47,275 bases of DNA from a virus. The notes beneath the pieces are model-generated. The model was not told where the DNA came from. It ran no database searches and saw nothing but the letters and a program-made list of their open reading frames with translations. The position numbers and the translations under genes are program-made. This document shows positions 22,367-30,960 of this stretch, one piece after another. The DNA is taken from IMG/VR virus record IMGVR_UViG_3300022745_000048, positions 1-47,275 of that record, one strand, 5' to 3'. The stretch's first letter is position 1. Every line of letters begins with the position of its first letter.

Positions 22367-22789
22367 ATGACCGAGTGTATCAATTGTCGAAATACGGCTG
22401 CCAAGGGTAGTTCTTATTGCCGCCCCTGCGAAGATGCGATGCTGGGTATTACTCGCCGCGATCAGCGCTTCTATGAGTTGGAGAGTGCTATCGATGAACT
22501 CGAAGATGCTGTCCCTGCCACTAAGGCAATCAAGATCCTGCGCAACCTTATGCGGGATTTGTCCGTAAAGGTTGTGGGGCGGGATCTCACTGAGATGCGG
22601 GAATCACTGGGTCGCAGGCACGAGATCGCTCGTGCGTTCTACTTTTCGACCGGCGATGCTGATTACCTGTCAGGTAATCACGGAGATCGTCGCTACTTTC
22701 CCATCAGCCCAACGCCAACGCCCAATAATTCCCAACCGAAGTCCGAAATGCATTCTGCACGACCAGATGGTTCACACCGCCTGCCGTGA
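22367..22789 (+). CDS. Moron island 2 gene D, N-terminal zinc knuckle, 140 aa
   Basis: ATG 22367, one base after the previous stop. N-terminal C-I-N-C-R...Y-C-R-P-C is a four-cysteine knuckle, followed by an amphipathic helical region. The last ~28 residues are proline/serine-rich and encoded wholly within DNA that is antisense to the 3' end of the converging tail gene. That tail was probably acquired when the island inserted and the original stop was lost. Confidence 0.65.
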   Translation: MTECINCRNTAAKGSSYCRPCEDAMLGITRRDQRFYELESAIDELEDAVPATKAIKILRNLMRDLSVKVVGRDLTEMRESLGRRHEIARAFYFSTGDADYLSGNHGDRRYFPISPTPTPNNSQPKSEMHSARPDGSHRLP

Positions 22790-23696
22790 TGATATTCTCA
22801 GACGAGTTCCCATTCCCCGGCACCCGATACACGCCATCAAGGATGCCGTACGTCTGGTCTGCCGGGGATTGCTGGGTGAGGGTGATCGGCATCAGGGCAT
22901 ATGAGCCATCGAACGACGGACCCATCCGCTGCCGAACAGAGTCGTAACCCCAGACGCCGTTCGCATCCGTGGTCCGGTTCACGCCCATGCCGTCACCGAA
23001 CGCTTCCGGGCCGATGAACACCTTGGGATTGCCCGGATCACTGCCGTTGTTCCAGCACCTGATCCACTGTCCGGTCGGGTCGAGCATCCATGCGGGCGAC
23101 TCGTTATTCACGGCATACCCGTAGAACGACGTATACGGGCTGACGAAGTGGGTGTGCCCGTCTGACGTGCTGCGCCAGTCCTGCCCGCCCGTCTGCACCT
23201 GACCCCGGCTGCCACCGATGAACATCGGATAGGCATATGTGGTCGGCGGGGCGTACGGCAGGAAGAACCCTGCATAGCACGATTCAAACACCGTCGAGAT
23301 TTTCACGACCACGGAGAACCTACGACCGCTGGCGACGAACCAATAGGTCATCGGATTGCTGTCGAGGTACATCGCCACGGGCGGGCTGGGCAATAGATGT
23401 TCAGAGATCGAGTTCGCCGTCAGCAGCGTGCCCGTCATCCCGGTCAACCACAGCTTGTAGCTGTCTGCGCCGATGTTCGAGTCGAGGCTCAGGCCGACGT
23501 AAATGTTGTCCGTCCCACCAGTACCGGGGCCTTTCAGCACGATGTCCGTGGTGTTCGGTGCGCCCGTGGGAGCAGTCCATGCAGTCGTCCACTGCTGCCC
23601 CGCAGCCACGAGCGTGGAGTTCATCGTGAGGAACGTCTTGAGGGCGGCGAACAGGGCAGCGGCGTTGCTGGCGGTTCCGGTGGCATATGCTGTCAT
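22704..23696 (-). CDS. Minor tail/virion protein, 330 aa
   Basis: First gene after the tape measure in the direction of transcription. N-terminal half (A-L-F-A-A-L-K-T-F-L-T-M-N...W-T-A-P-T-G) followed by a beta-rich region with Y-P-M-F-I-G-G-S-R-G and G-H-T-H-F-V-S-P. It may be a distant paralogue of the 319-aa protein. Its 3' end is overlapped by 86 bp of the opposing moron gene. Role in the virion inferred from position. Confidence 0.65.
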   Translation of the reverse strand: MTAYATGTASNAAALFAALKTFLTMNSTLVAAGQQWTTAWTAPTGAPNTTDIVLKGPGTGGTDNIYVGLSLDSNIGADSYKLWLTGMTGTLLTANSISEHLLPSPPVAMYLDSNPMTYWFVASGRRFSVVVKISTVFESCYAGFFLPYAPPTTYAYPMFIGGSRGQVQTGGQDWRSTSDGHTHFVSPYTSFYGYAVNNESPAWMLDPTGQWIRCWNNGSDPGNPKVFIGPEAFGDGMGVNRTTDANGVWGYDSVRQRMGPSFDGSYALMPITLTQQSPADQTYGILDGVYRVPGNGNSSENIITAGGVNHLVVQNAFRTSVGNYWALALG

Positions 23697-23707
23697 ATCT
23701 GATCCTT

Positions 23708-26700
23708 TTAGCCCAAAGCCGCCTTGAACGCACCCGGATTATTCTTCACCCAGTTCAGCAGGGCCTTCTCGCCAGTCTTCGTGTTTAGCGCCGCAGACAG
23801 GGCTTCCGAACCATCGAATGCATTGACGATCTTGATCGACCCCATGCCGCCACCCGATGCGCCCATGCCGCCGTTTGCACGGTGGCGAGGATCGCTGGTC
23901 GTCAGGACTTCCTCGCCTGTCTTGAGGACCGTCGCCACTTCATCTGGGGCAAGTCCTGCGATGCCGCCAGTGTGGTAGCGGATCGCATTGTTGAACCACG
24001 CCGGGGATACAGCTTTCGATTGCGAGGCAGACCCGGCAATACCCCCGTTGTGGAACATCGAAATGATGGCAGTTGAGATCATGCCGCCCAAGCCACCGCT
24101 GCCGTCGCCCTTACCGCCACCGATGGCGTTGAATACCAACTGCTTGATAATCATCTGGGCAATCTGACGGAGGAAGTCAGACGCAAATTGCAGGAAGGCA
24201 TCACGGAGCGACTTGAATACGTTCTTGCCCTGCGCAACACCCTGCGCGAATTTGTCAATCGCACTAGCAACGCCATTGGCGAACGTTTCATTGAACTGCC
24301 GACCAGTCGCAATGAACTGGTTCTTCGTCTCGACAACCGACGACTTGATGCCCTGCAACTTGGCACGGGCAGCCTCTGCCTCCGGGCCGCTCATGGAAGA
24401 CAGCGCCTTCAATGCATTATCTACCATCTGCCGAAGCTGATCGTTGATCCCGATCAGTTGCGTCTGAAGTGCGCCGAAGCCCTGCGTGTCACCAACCTTC
24501 TGGGCAATCTCCAACTGCCGCTGGATCGCCTCACGCTGGCTAACCAGTGCGTCTACACCCGGCTTGTTGCCCGCCTGATCGACATCAGCCTGAACGTACT
24601 GCTTCTGGTGGCTAGCATTGAACTCATTGCGGATTTGAGCCTCACGAGCCAGAACCTGACCCGAACTCAGTTCGACTCCGTCCTTCCGGGCCTTCTCACG
24701 AAGGTCGGCAATTTCCTTTACGACCTGACGTTCACGCTGGGCGTCCAGAAGCTGCCGTCCGGCGATATCACCCTCAATCCGCATGGCCTCGGCAACGTCT
24801 TGGTGGCGATCAGTTCCCGCCTGTACCTCAGCATTGTACTCGGTCTGCTTTTTCTTAAGATCCTCAGATGCCTTCTGCTCATCGGCATAGACCTTGGAAA
24901 TGTCGGGTGCGCGGCGAATATCGAGAACGTCCGATGCAGGGAAGGACTTCGTATTCACCCCGTTGGACTGGTTGCCGCCCAAGACCTTGACATTGCCGTT
25001 ATCATCGTAACCTTGGAAGAAGCCCACATGCCCTTGGGATGTGTTCCGTCCTCGCTGCATGACAACAATATCGCCGTTCTTTGGGTCAGACTTAGACGAC
25101 GTGCCGTAATCGAGGAATGACCGGGCTGCCAGCGAACCCGTCTTCGGGAGTCCATTGGTCCCAAGCACGGCATTCACAAATGCAGCACACCACGCGGTCA
25201 TCGTAGGATCGACGTTGATCCCATTCTTATTGAAGAACGACTGAAGGCTTGCACTGCCCTCCTGCTGACCCGCATACTCCTTGGCCGTGTTGACCAACTG
25301 ATCACGACGACCCTGCTCAATGCTTTCGGGAATACGCTTGAGACGGGCCTTCTGGATGGCCTCATTCTCTTTATCAATCGCAGCCTGCGCCTCAGCCACA
25401 GCGCCATTAATCAGGCCGGTGGTATCGGCATGACCGTCACCAATCTTAGAATACTTCTCCCGTGCTTCGGTACGCGCGATCTCAAGACGCAACGACTTCT
25501 CACGCACCGAGATCAGATCGTCCTCATGCCGCTTCTGCTTGATCAGTTGAAGTTCTTGCTTCTTCTGTTCGAGGGTCAGCACCTCATTGACCTTCAGGCC
25601 CTTCTGGGACTCCTGTGTCAGTTCAGCCGGGGCAAACTGATTAGGATTGCCAACGGGGTCAGACGTTCGGGAGAACTCTTCCTTCCGTGCGGTGGCGTCC
25701 TGTGCATCCTTTAGTTTGGCCCGCAGGTCCGCCAGAATTTTCTCATTGGCTGCAATCGCGCCGCCATTGACATCAAAACCAAAGTTCTCATTCTGCGCCC
25801 GCATACCCGCAATGCGCTGTTCAACGGTCGCAATGTCATTGAGGATAGTCGATACGTTAGATACGCCGCTAATGCGGTTAAGCAGGCCCGCAATACTACG
25901 GGTCAGCGCATCAATTCCGTCAGCAGCGCCCTTGATGATCGTCGTATGCGATAGCCAGTCAAGGAACCCCTGCCACGCTCCGCTCAATGCCCGCGTGGAG
26001 GACGTAAGCGCCGACTGGTTCTGCCCGGCCTTGTCGGCATGGGTGTTGTAGATCCCCATCGCATACGCAACGGCATCAAGTTCCTTGCCCTCGTTGGCAA
26101 GTTCTATGACATGATCACGCTGCTTGGCGGTGAGGAAATTGACCTTCGTATCGTAGTCCAGAACAGCCTGTGACCCATGACCAAACGCCTCGGTCAAGGT
26201 CTTCATGGCGTCCACGAACTTCACGCCCGTAACGTCAGCCACTTCCTGCGCCGTGCGCGCAAACCGGGCGAACTGATCCTGCGGAAGTCCGGTCTGAACG
26301 AACTGCTTGAACGCCGTTGCTGCCTCATCAGCCGAGATGCCGAACTGACGGAGTGCTTTGGCCGACTCTTCGAACTTCTTGGGGTCGTACAGCCCGCCGT
26401 CCGCCGAGAGCGTCAGGTTATTCGTGATGTCCCGAAGTCGCTGCGCCTCATCGGCAGCGTGCATCAGGCCGAGGACCAGCGGCGTAGCAGCCGCCGCAAT
26501 GACGGCAAGCGTCGGTGCGATTGTCAGCAGCGCCGGGCCGATCCGGTTCTGGAAAATCTGGAAGATCTGCCCGCCCTGTTGGGCGAGCGTCTGACTCAGC
26601 GACGTGCCCGAACTAAGCTGGGTGATAACGTCATTGATCTGATATGCAAGGTTCTGCGTCTCGTACGGCGCGAGGCCGAACAGCGAGACTTTCGGGGCAT

Positions 26701-27805
26701 TCGCACGGCTGCGGGCCATTCCCTCGACAGCCTTCTTTTCCTCGGCTGCGATGTGGGCCTGCGTTGCAGCGTATTCTTCCCCACTGATCTTCCCGGCCTT
26801 GTGCAAACGGGTTGCCTCAGCCAGCGAGGCGTTGAACTGCCGCTGGATCGCTGCTGTGGGGTCGAGGGCGTCTTTGATACGCTGGACGGCCTGCGCATCA
26901 GCCTTGGCGGCGTCGGCTTCGACCTTCATCGCTGCCGCGCCCTCGCGGACCTTCGCCTCGAACAGCGAATGTGCGAAGGCAGCTTCACGGGCAGCTTGGG
27001 CTTCCCCTGCGAGGTTCTGCGCCTTCTGGGCGACCTCGGCTTCCTTCATCGCTGCCGCGCCCTCGCGGACCTTCGCCTCGAACAGCGAATGTGCGAAGGC
27101 AGCTTCACGGATGGCAGCCGACTCCTCACGGGCAGCCAGTGCCGAGAACGTCGCTACGTTCCGCGTGCCGTCAGCCTTGACCTCCGTGCTTTCTGTTGCC
27201 CGAACACCCGTGACGCCCGTGGATGCATTCACCGACGCTGCAACAGACGCAGCCTGCTTCTGGCGGGCGAGGGCAGCAGTCGTCTCGTCAATGCTACGGC
27301 GGGCAGCAACCTGCGCCTCAGCCAGTGCGAGCGAACCCGAACCAAGCTGCTGCAACGACGACCGCATTCCCGACTGCTGGGTTTCCAGACCTGCAATCGT
27401 CGTGCTGGTGCGAGCAATCGACGCCTGAAGCGAAGGGAGGGCTGCCTCAAGTTGCTTGATCTGATTCAGACGTGTAGACTGGTCGCGACCTGCGCCAACA
27501 ATCGCATCAGGACTCTTGAGCGACGACAGTGTCCGCTGGGCGGCCTTCAGTTCGGCAGTATAGCGCGCAAGGTCGTCCCGCTTGGACGAAATCGCCGTGC
27601 CGACCTTATTGAAGGACGCCTCGGCTTTATCGGCAGCAGTATTGACCGTGGCAAGGGTCTTGGCGACTTGGGCAAATTCGCCGCTGGTAACACTCGCACC
27701 CGCCCCCAGCTTTTCAAGGACAGCCGAGATTGACTGAAGCGCGCTGGTCGCCTCATCCCGAGCCTTGATGACTAGATTGATATCGCGCGAGTTATTACCT
27801 GCCAC
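23708..27805 (-). CDS. Tail tape measure protein with embedded cysteine peptidase domain
   Basis: 1365 aa, by far the longest gene. Long coiled coils fill residues ~1-370, hydrophobic helices occur near 440-460 (A-L-L-T-I-A-P-T-L-A-V-I-A-A-A), and a lambda-type C-terminal segment (A-R-A-K-L-Q-G-I-K...F-L-Q-F-A-S-D-F-L-R-Q-I-A-Q-M-I) precedes a glycine-rich end. Between about 830 and 960 lies an NlpC/P60- or CHAP-like domain with W-C-A-A-F-V-N (Cys near 872), G-H-V-G-F-F (His near 926) and L-G-G-N-Q-S. That domain would cut peptidoglycan during DNA entry. The coil region contains a 40-residue duplication. Preceded by the gpG/gpGT chaperones. Confidence 0.93.
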   Translation of the reverse strand: MAGNNSRDINLVIKARDEATSALQSISAVLEKLGAGASVTSGEFAQVAKTLATVNTAADKAEASFNKVGTAISSKRDDLARYTAELKAAQRTLSSLKSPDAIVGAGRDQSTRLNQIKQLEAALPSLQASIARTSTTIAGLETQQSGMRSSLQQLGSGSLALAEAQVAARRSIDETTAALARQKQAASVAASVNASTGVTGVRATESTEVKADGTRNVATFSALAAREESAAIREAAFAHSLFEAKVREGAAAMKEAEVAQKAQNLAGEAQAAREAAFAHSLFEAKVREGAAAMKVEADAAKADAQAVQRIKDALDPTAAIQRQFNASLAEATRLHKAGKISGEEYAATQAHIAAEEKKAVEGMARSRANAPKVSLFGLAPYETQNLAYQINDVITQLSSGTSLSQTLAQQGGQIFQIFQNRIGPALLTIAPTLAVIAAAATPLVLGLMHAADEAQRLRDITNNLTLSADGGLYDPKKFEESAKALRQFGISADEAATAFKQFVQTGLPQDQFARFARTAQEVADVTGVKFVDAMKTLTEAFGHGSQAVLDYDTKVNFLTAKQRDHVIELANEGKELDAVAYAMGIYNTHADKAGQNQSALTSSTRALSGAWQGFLDWLSHTTIIKGAADGIDALTRSIAGLLNRISGVSNVSTILNDIATVEQRIAGMRAQNENFGFDVNGGAIAANEKILADLRAKLKDAQDATARKEEFSRTSDPVGNPNQFAPAELTQESQKGLKVNEVLTLEQKKQELQLIKQKRHEDDLISVREKSLRLEIARTEAREKYSKIGDGHADTTGLINGAVAEAQAAIDKENEAIQKARLKRIPESIEQGRRDQLVNTAKEYAGQQEGSASLQSFFNKNGINVDPTMTAWCAAFVNAVLGTNGLPKTGSLAARSFLDYGTSSKSDPKNGDIVVMQRGRNTSQGHVGFFQGYDDNGNVKVLGGNQSNGVNTKSFPASDVLDIRRAPDISKVYADEQKASEDLKKKQTEYNAEVQAGTDRHQDVAEAMRIEGDIAGRQLLDAQRERQVVKEIADLREKARKDGVELSSGQVLAREAQIRNEFNASHQKQYVQADVDQAGNKPGVDALVSQREAIQRQLEIAQKVGDTQGFGALQTQLIGINDQLRQMVDNALKALSSMSGPEAEAARAKLQGIKSSVVETKNQFIATGRQFNETFANGVASAIDKFAQGVAQGKNVFKSLRDAFLQFASDFLRQIAQMIIKQLVFNAIGGGKGDGSGGLGGMISTAIISMFHNGGIAGSASQSKAVSPAWFNNAIRYHTGGIAGLAPDEVATVLKTGEEVLTTSDPRHRANGGMGASGGGMGSIKIVNAFDGSEALSAALNTKTGEKALLNWVKNNPGAFKAALG
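26923..27110 (-). repeat. 68-bp exact direct repeat inside the tape measure gene
   Basis: 26923-26990 and 27043-27110 are identical, offset by exactly 120 bp (40 codons). Each encodes R-E-A-A-F-A-H-S-L-F-E-A-K-V-R-E-G-A-A-A. The in-frame spacing adds whole heptads to the coil, so it probably changes tail length without breaking the protein. Confidence 0.9.
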
Positions 27806-27809
27806 CGGG

Positions 27810-28519
27810 TTATTCTCCGTTCAAACTTGCGATGAAACCCTGCATCACTTCCTCACCGCGTTCGACTCGGGCCGATACATACGCAGCTTGGAAGCCCAAT
27901 GCGGCGGTGATCGACTGACTGTTCAGCCGGTCGATCACCAATCTCGCCTCATCGTCCACCAGTCCCAGTGGGTATTCCCATGCTTCGGGATGGCCGTGGT
28001 CGAGCAGCATGTTCACCATGCGCCGAATGCCCCACAGCCAGTCCTTCAGCGTTGGAGGTACGGTTGGATCGCGCTGGTCACGCTTGTTCCCTGCTTTGCG
28101 ACCAGCGCCACGAACTTTCCCACCGGCATCTCCGACGTGAACGTCAGGTTGCCGATCTTTTCGAGCGCATCCGCCTGCACGGGGAATGTGAGTTCGCGCG
28201 CGATGGCAACGGACTCGTACCAGTCGCTCTCTTCCGAGGGCTTCGCACCTGCCGCCAGTGCGATCAGTTCTGCCACGATCAGCGGGGACTGCCGCAGCAC
28301 CGACAGCAGGGCCGAGGCGACATCGACGCTATCAACGCCTTCGCCACCTTGCGCCATCGTGACGAACTGCTGAAACAGATCCCCGACTTCGCCTGCATGA
28401 CGATAGTAGAGACTGAACACGTCCACGGGGTTCAGGCCCCGGACAACGAAACCTTCGTCATCCGAAACCTGAACGACCGCTTGCGGCGTGGGCTGCTTGA
28501 GTTTGGTAAGGCTCGACAT
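27810..28519 (-). CDS. Tail assembly chaperone gpGT (product of -1 frameshift)
   Basis: About 236 aa: 135 codons of the gpG frame, a -1 shift at GGGAAAG (28121 to 28115), then 101 codons to the stop at 27810. The shifted frame is open throughout and contains P-T-L-K-D-W-L-W-G-I-R-R-M-V-N-M-L-L-D-H-G-H-P, the typical T-domain of such chaperones, which would have no credible start on its own. In lambda the minority GT product recruits the tail tube subunit to the tape measure. Conclusion rests on sequence; the shift has not been measured. Confidence 0.85.
28046..28519 (-). CDS. Tail assembly chaperone gpG-like
   Basis: 157 aa, the zero-frame product. Soluble helical protein (F-V-V-R-G-L-N-P-V-D-V-F-S-L-Y; L-L-S-V-L-R-Q-S-P-L-I-V-A-E-L-I-A-L-A). 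It lies between tail tube and tape measure genes, as in lambda. It should coat the tape measure before tube assembly and be absent from the finished virion. Confidence 0.85.
   Translation of the reverse strand: MSSLTKLKQPTPQAVVQVSDDEGFVVRGLNPVDVFSLYYRHAGEVGDLFQQFVTMAQGGEGVDSVDVASALLSVLRQSPLIVAELIALAAGAKPSEESDWYESVAIARELTFPVQADALEKIGNLTFTSEMPVGKFVALVAKQGTSVTSAIQPYLQR
28115..28121 (-). other. Programmed -1 frameshift site GGGAAAG
   Basis: On the - strand the gpG frame reads GTG GGA AAG, giving G-GGA-AAG, identical to the lambda G-T slippery heptamer and in the correct phase. It is 69 bases before the zero-frame stop codon, and the -1 frame runs on without a stop. Confidence 0.88.
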
Positions 28520-28540
28520 TTGGTGGTCCCCGTCTTCCTA

Positions 28541-29326
28541 TTAGGCCGTGTAAGGCTGGCCGTTGGCGTAGATCGACTCGAGGCCGGGTGCGCGCAGGAT
28601 TTCCACGGTGAACGGAAGCTGCTGCCACGCATTGTCGGACTTGAGGGCGAAGTCGCCGTTCGGGATCAGACGGACGTAGCGCATCATGTAGTCGATGTTC
28701 GCGCCTTCCGGGTTGTCCGCGATGTACTGGATCGCACCAGTCACCGGAACGTGGCCCGAGATGACCTGATCGTAGCTGGTGGCCACGAGGTCATACGTCA
28801 GGAGCAGCGTGTCGCCCGAAGCAATGCCGCCGCCAGCGAGGACGGTGACGATGCCGCGTGCCGTATCGACCACGTAGTCCGTGCCCGCGACCTTGGTGGC
28901 AGTCAGCACCTTGACGACGAGATTGGCGATGCCCTTGACACCGGCAGGGCGCGTCGAGGAGATGCCAAGCTGATACGACAGGCCCGGCGTCACGGCAGTC
29001 AGGGTTTCGGTGGTGCCGCTGCCGACCAGCGAGGTCTGCGACACGGTGGCCGAGGTGCCGAAGAAGAACAGCGCGAGGTTGTCCAACTGGATGTCGTCCA
29101 GATCGAACTTGCCCGAGCGGTTGACTTCCACGGGAACCGACTTGTCCTTCTCACGGATGCCGTGATCCGACGAATAGTGGTCGAGGTTCGTCACAGCGTT
29201 CGTGATGGCGAAGCTGGTCGAGTTGCCGACATAACGGAAACCGTCAGGAATATACGTGCCCGACTTCAGGCGGCTGAAACGGACTTCGCCGCGACCGAGG
29301 GTCTGATTACCGTACGAGATGGCCAT
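28541..29326 (-). CDS. Major tail tube protein
   Basis: 261 aa; AAGGAG ribosome site upstream. N-terminal R-F-S-R-L-K-S-G-T-Y-I-P-D-G-F-R-Y-V-G-N-S and beta-strand-rich body with a possible Ig-like insertion (V-V-K-V-L-T-A-T-K-V-A-G-T-D-Y-V-V-D). It lies between tail terminator and chaperones, the position of lambda gpV. Assigned as tail tube from composition, strong expression signals and gene order. Confidence 0.85.
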   Translation of the reverse strand: MAISYGNQTLGRGEVRFSRLKSGTYIPDGFRYVGNSTSFAITNAVTNLDHYSSDHGIREKDKSVPVEVNRSGKFDLDDIQLDNLALFFFGTSATVSQTSLVGSGTTETLTAVTPGLSYQLGISSTRPAGVKGIANLVVKVLTATKVAGTDYVVDTARGIVTVLAGGGIASGDTLLLTYDLVATSYDQVISGHVPVTGAIQYIADNPEGANIDYMMRYVRLIPNGDFALKSDNAWQQLPFTVEILRAPGLESIYANGQPYTA

Positions 29327-29350
29327 TGCTATTCAACTCCTTGTTGATTG

Positions 29351-29367
29351 TTCACGACTATAGTGTA
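29351..29367. promoter_or_regulatory. Operator-like palindrome, site 6 (TTCAC-N7-GTGTA, one mismatch)
   Basis: In the 50-bp gap upstream of the tail tube gene, 25 bp from its start. On the - strand a TATAGT lies inside it and could be a -10, but no good -35 is spaced correctly. The weakest of the twelve sites. Confidence 0.4.
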
Positions 29368-29376
29368 TTCTGGCCC

Positions 29377-29943
29377 TCAATCATAGGGTGCATCAGCGTG
29401 GTCCACGAGTCGCACATGGACAACGATCCAAAAGTATGCGTGCGCCGATACGTCGTCAGCCGGACGCACGACGCCCGGACCCACGCGCAGATCGACCACC
29501 CGGTTGCGGGAAGTCGGCGTCCACAGTCCCAACGGGTCGAGGCCGTTACGCCCGCTCGCCAGCGGATAGCGGCGCTTCCGTTCGGCAGCTAGGCGGCGGC
29601 GCACGTCGGCCATCAGCACATATGCCGGGTCAGTCGGATTCAGTTTGTCGTCATTGACGAACCCCTGCACCAGCAAGGACAGGTTGTATTCGCCCGCCTG
29701 CGTCTCGAACGGTTCGTCCTCGACGGAGTCCGCTGGCGTCGAGCCTTCCAGCACGCTCACCATCGGCATCGGGTCGCTGTCACCGAACCATGCGCGGCCA
29801 CGGTAGACGCGGCTCATCGGCGTACCGTCGCCCGGATCGAAGTCGGCCAGATTGGACACGTACCCGTTGGCCGGGGTGATTTCCTTGATGGCATCCGTAA
29901 CAGCGTGGAGGATGCGCAGACGGAACGGCGTGGTAGCGGTCAT
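29377..29943 (-). CDS. Tail terminator protein (gpU-like)
   Basis: 188 aa. The position after gpZ-like and before tail tube matches lambda gpU. N-terminal helix (F-R-L-R-I-L-H-A-V-T-D-A-I-K-E-I) followed by alternating strands (S-L-L-V-Q-G-F-V-N-D-D, V-D-L-R-V-G-P-G) fits the terminator fold. It would cap the finished tube and join it to the head. ATGA overlap with gene Z. Confidence 0.78.
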   Translation of the reverse strand: MTATTPFRLRILHAVTDAIKEITPANGYVSNLADFDPGDGTPMSRVYRGRAWFGDSDPMPMVSVLEGSTPADSVEDEPFETQAGEYNLSLLVQGFVNDDKLNPTDPAYVLMADVRRRLAAERKRRYPLASGRNGLDPLGLWTPTSRNRVVDLRVGPGVVRPADDVSAHAYFWIVVHVRLVDHADAPYD

Positions 29944-30584
29944 GAAAGGCGGTCCAACTGACGGAGGAATTCAGTTTCGAGGAAGTCCGAAGTGTCGGGC
30001 GCGATGTCCTCGCGGACGGTAGCGAAAGCCTGATCCACACTCGGCCCGTACAAAAGGTATAGATTGCCCTTTAACTTTCGGAAGGAGTGCTTCCCGGTAA
30101 TCGTTTCGCCGGGCTTCAGTCGAATCGCCAAACCCAAGTTCGTTGGGTTGTCCTGACCATCCTCGCCACCCCGACTTCCCGCAGGCAGTCGGATCAGGAA
30201 CATCCGACGCCGTTCCTTGCTGGTGCCCACATGGATCGACAGTGTGACGGGCGTGGGCGGATTCCCGCCCTGCGCCGGACGACCACTGGTGACGAACCGA
30301 GCCAGCATGGTCGGACGCTTGCGGGCCGTAATCACAGCCTCCGTGTCACCCGCCGTTGCCTGCTTGGAGATCCACAGGCGGTTCGGAAGATCCAGATACG
30401 ACGACTTGAGGTTGATCTGTGCCATGATCGCCCGCTTGGAGGCAGTACGCGCACGGATAGCCGTCTTATTCACGGACATCTGCGATGCAGCGGCGATGAT
30501 CTTGGGGTCAATGGCTTCGAGTGGGCGGTGTTCAGATAGCCCTTCAATCGCTATCACGTACTCTGGGTCGTACCGACTGCTCAT
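29940..30584 (-). CDS. Minor tail protein gpZ-like
   Basis: 214 aa. I-M-A-Q-I-N-L-K-S-S-Y-L-D-L-P-N-R-L and, near the C-terminus, L-Y-L-L-Y-G-P-S-V-D-Q-A-F are features of the lambda minor tail Z family. Position between connector and terminator is as in lambda. It probably helps position the tape measure or DNA end at the head-proximal tail. Confidence 0.82.
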   Translation of the reverse strand: MSSRYDPEYVIAIEGLSEHRPLEAIDPKIIAAASQMSVNKTAIRARTASKRAIMAQINLKSSYLDLPNRLWISKQATAGDTEAVITARKRPTMLARFVTSGRPAQGGNPPTPVTLSIHVGTSKERRRMFLIRLPAGSRGGEDGQDNPTNLGLAIRLKPGETITGKHSFRKLKGNLYLLYGPSVDQAFATVREDIAPDTSDFLETEFLRQLDRLS

Positions 30585-30955
30585 TCCGGCACCGGAAGGT
30601 TTGCCGCATCGGCAGCCGACAGCCGCGTGACTTCCGCAGTGATCGACGTATCATCCGCAGGCTTGGCGAGTTCAACGCTGTAAGCCTCACCGGCTTCCAC
30701 GGAAACAATCGCACCATTGCGGATGAAGGTGATTTCGGACGTGCTGAAGATCAGCTTGGGCTTGGCTTCTTCGCGCTCGCTCCATTCAGCGGCATTCCGT
30801 CCGATGGCTCGACCGATAGCCCCGAACTCGGTCCATACGCGGACGGTCACAGGGACGGGAGTTGCACCGGACGTAGCAATATAGAGGGCTGGCACCGCAC
30901 GATCCTTGTGCAGTGCCAGCCTCGCCGCCCGTCGTTGGTCACGCGCGCGGCTCAT
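30581..30955 (-). CDS. Head-tail joining protein (gpFII position)
   Basis: 124 aa. Contains V-R-V-W-T-E-F-G-A-I-G and S-T-S-E-I-T-F-I-R-N-G-A-I-V-S-V-E-x-G-E-A-Y-S-V, a beta-rich core. Assigned by location between the FI-like gene and Z, where phages of this type encode the stopper. ATGA overlap with Z. Confidence 0.65.
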   Translation of the reverse strand: MSRARDQRRAARLALHKDRAVPALYIATSGATPVPVTVRVWTEFGAIGRAIGRNAAEWSEREEAKPKLIFSTSEITFIRNGAIVSVEAGEAYSVELAKPADDTSITAEVTRLSAADAANLPVPE

Positions 30956-30960
30956 CGGGT

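Noticed and set aside
26177-27733. 518-codon + strand ORF opposite the tape measure gene
   Set aside because: High-GC shadow of the coiled-coil coding frame; composition is Arg/Leu/Cys-rich nonsense, no ribosome site, and the opposite strand is a clear tape measure.
27810-28019. Stand-alone 69-aa chaperone gene starting at 28019
   Set aside because: The conserved T-domain extends upstream of that ATG in the same frame and is reached by the GGGAAAG shift, so it is better seen as the gpGT extension.
27968-29347. 459-codon + strand ORF across chaperone and tail tube genes
   Set aside because: Antisense to well-supported tail genes and without recognisable motifs.
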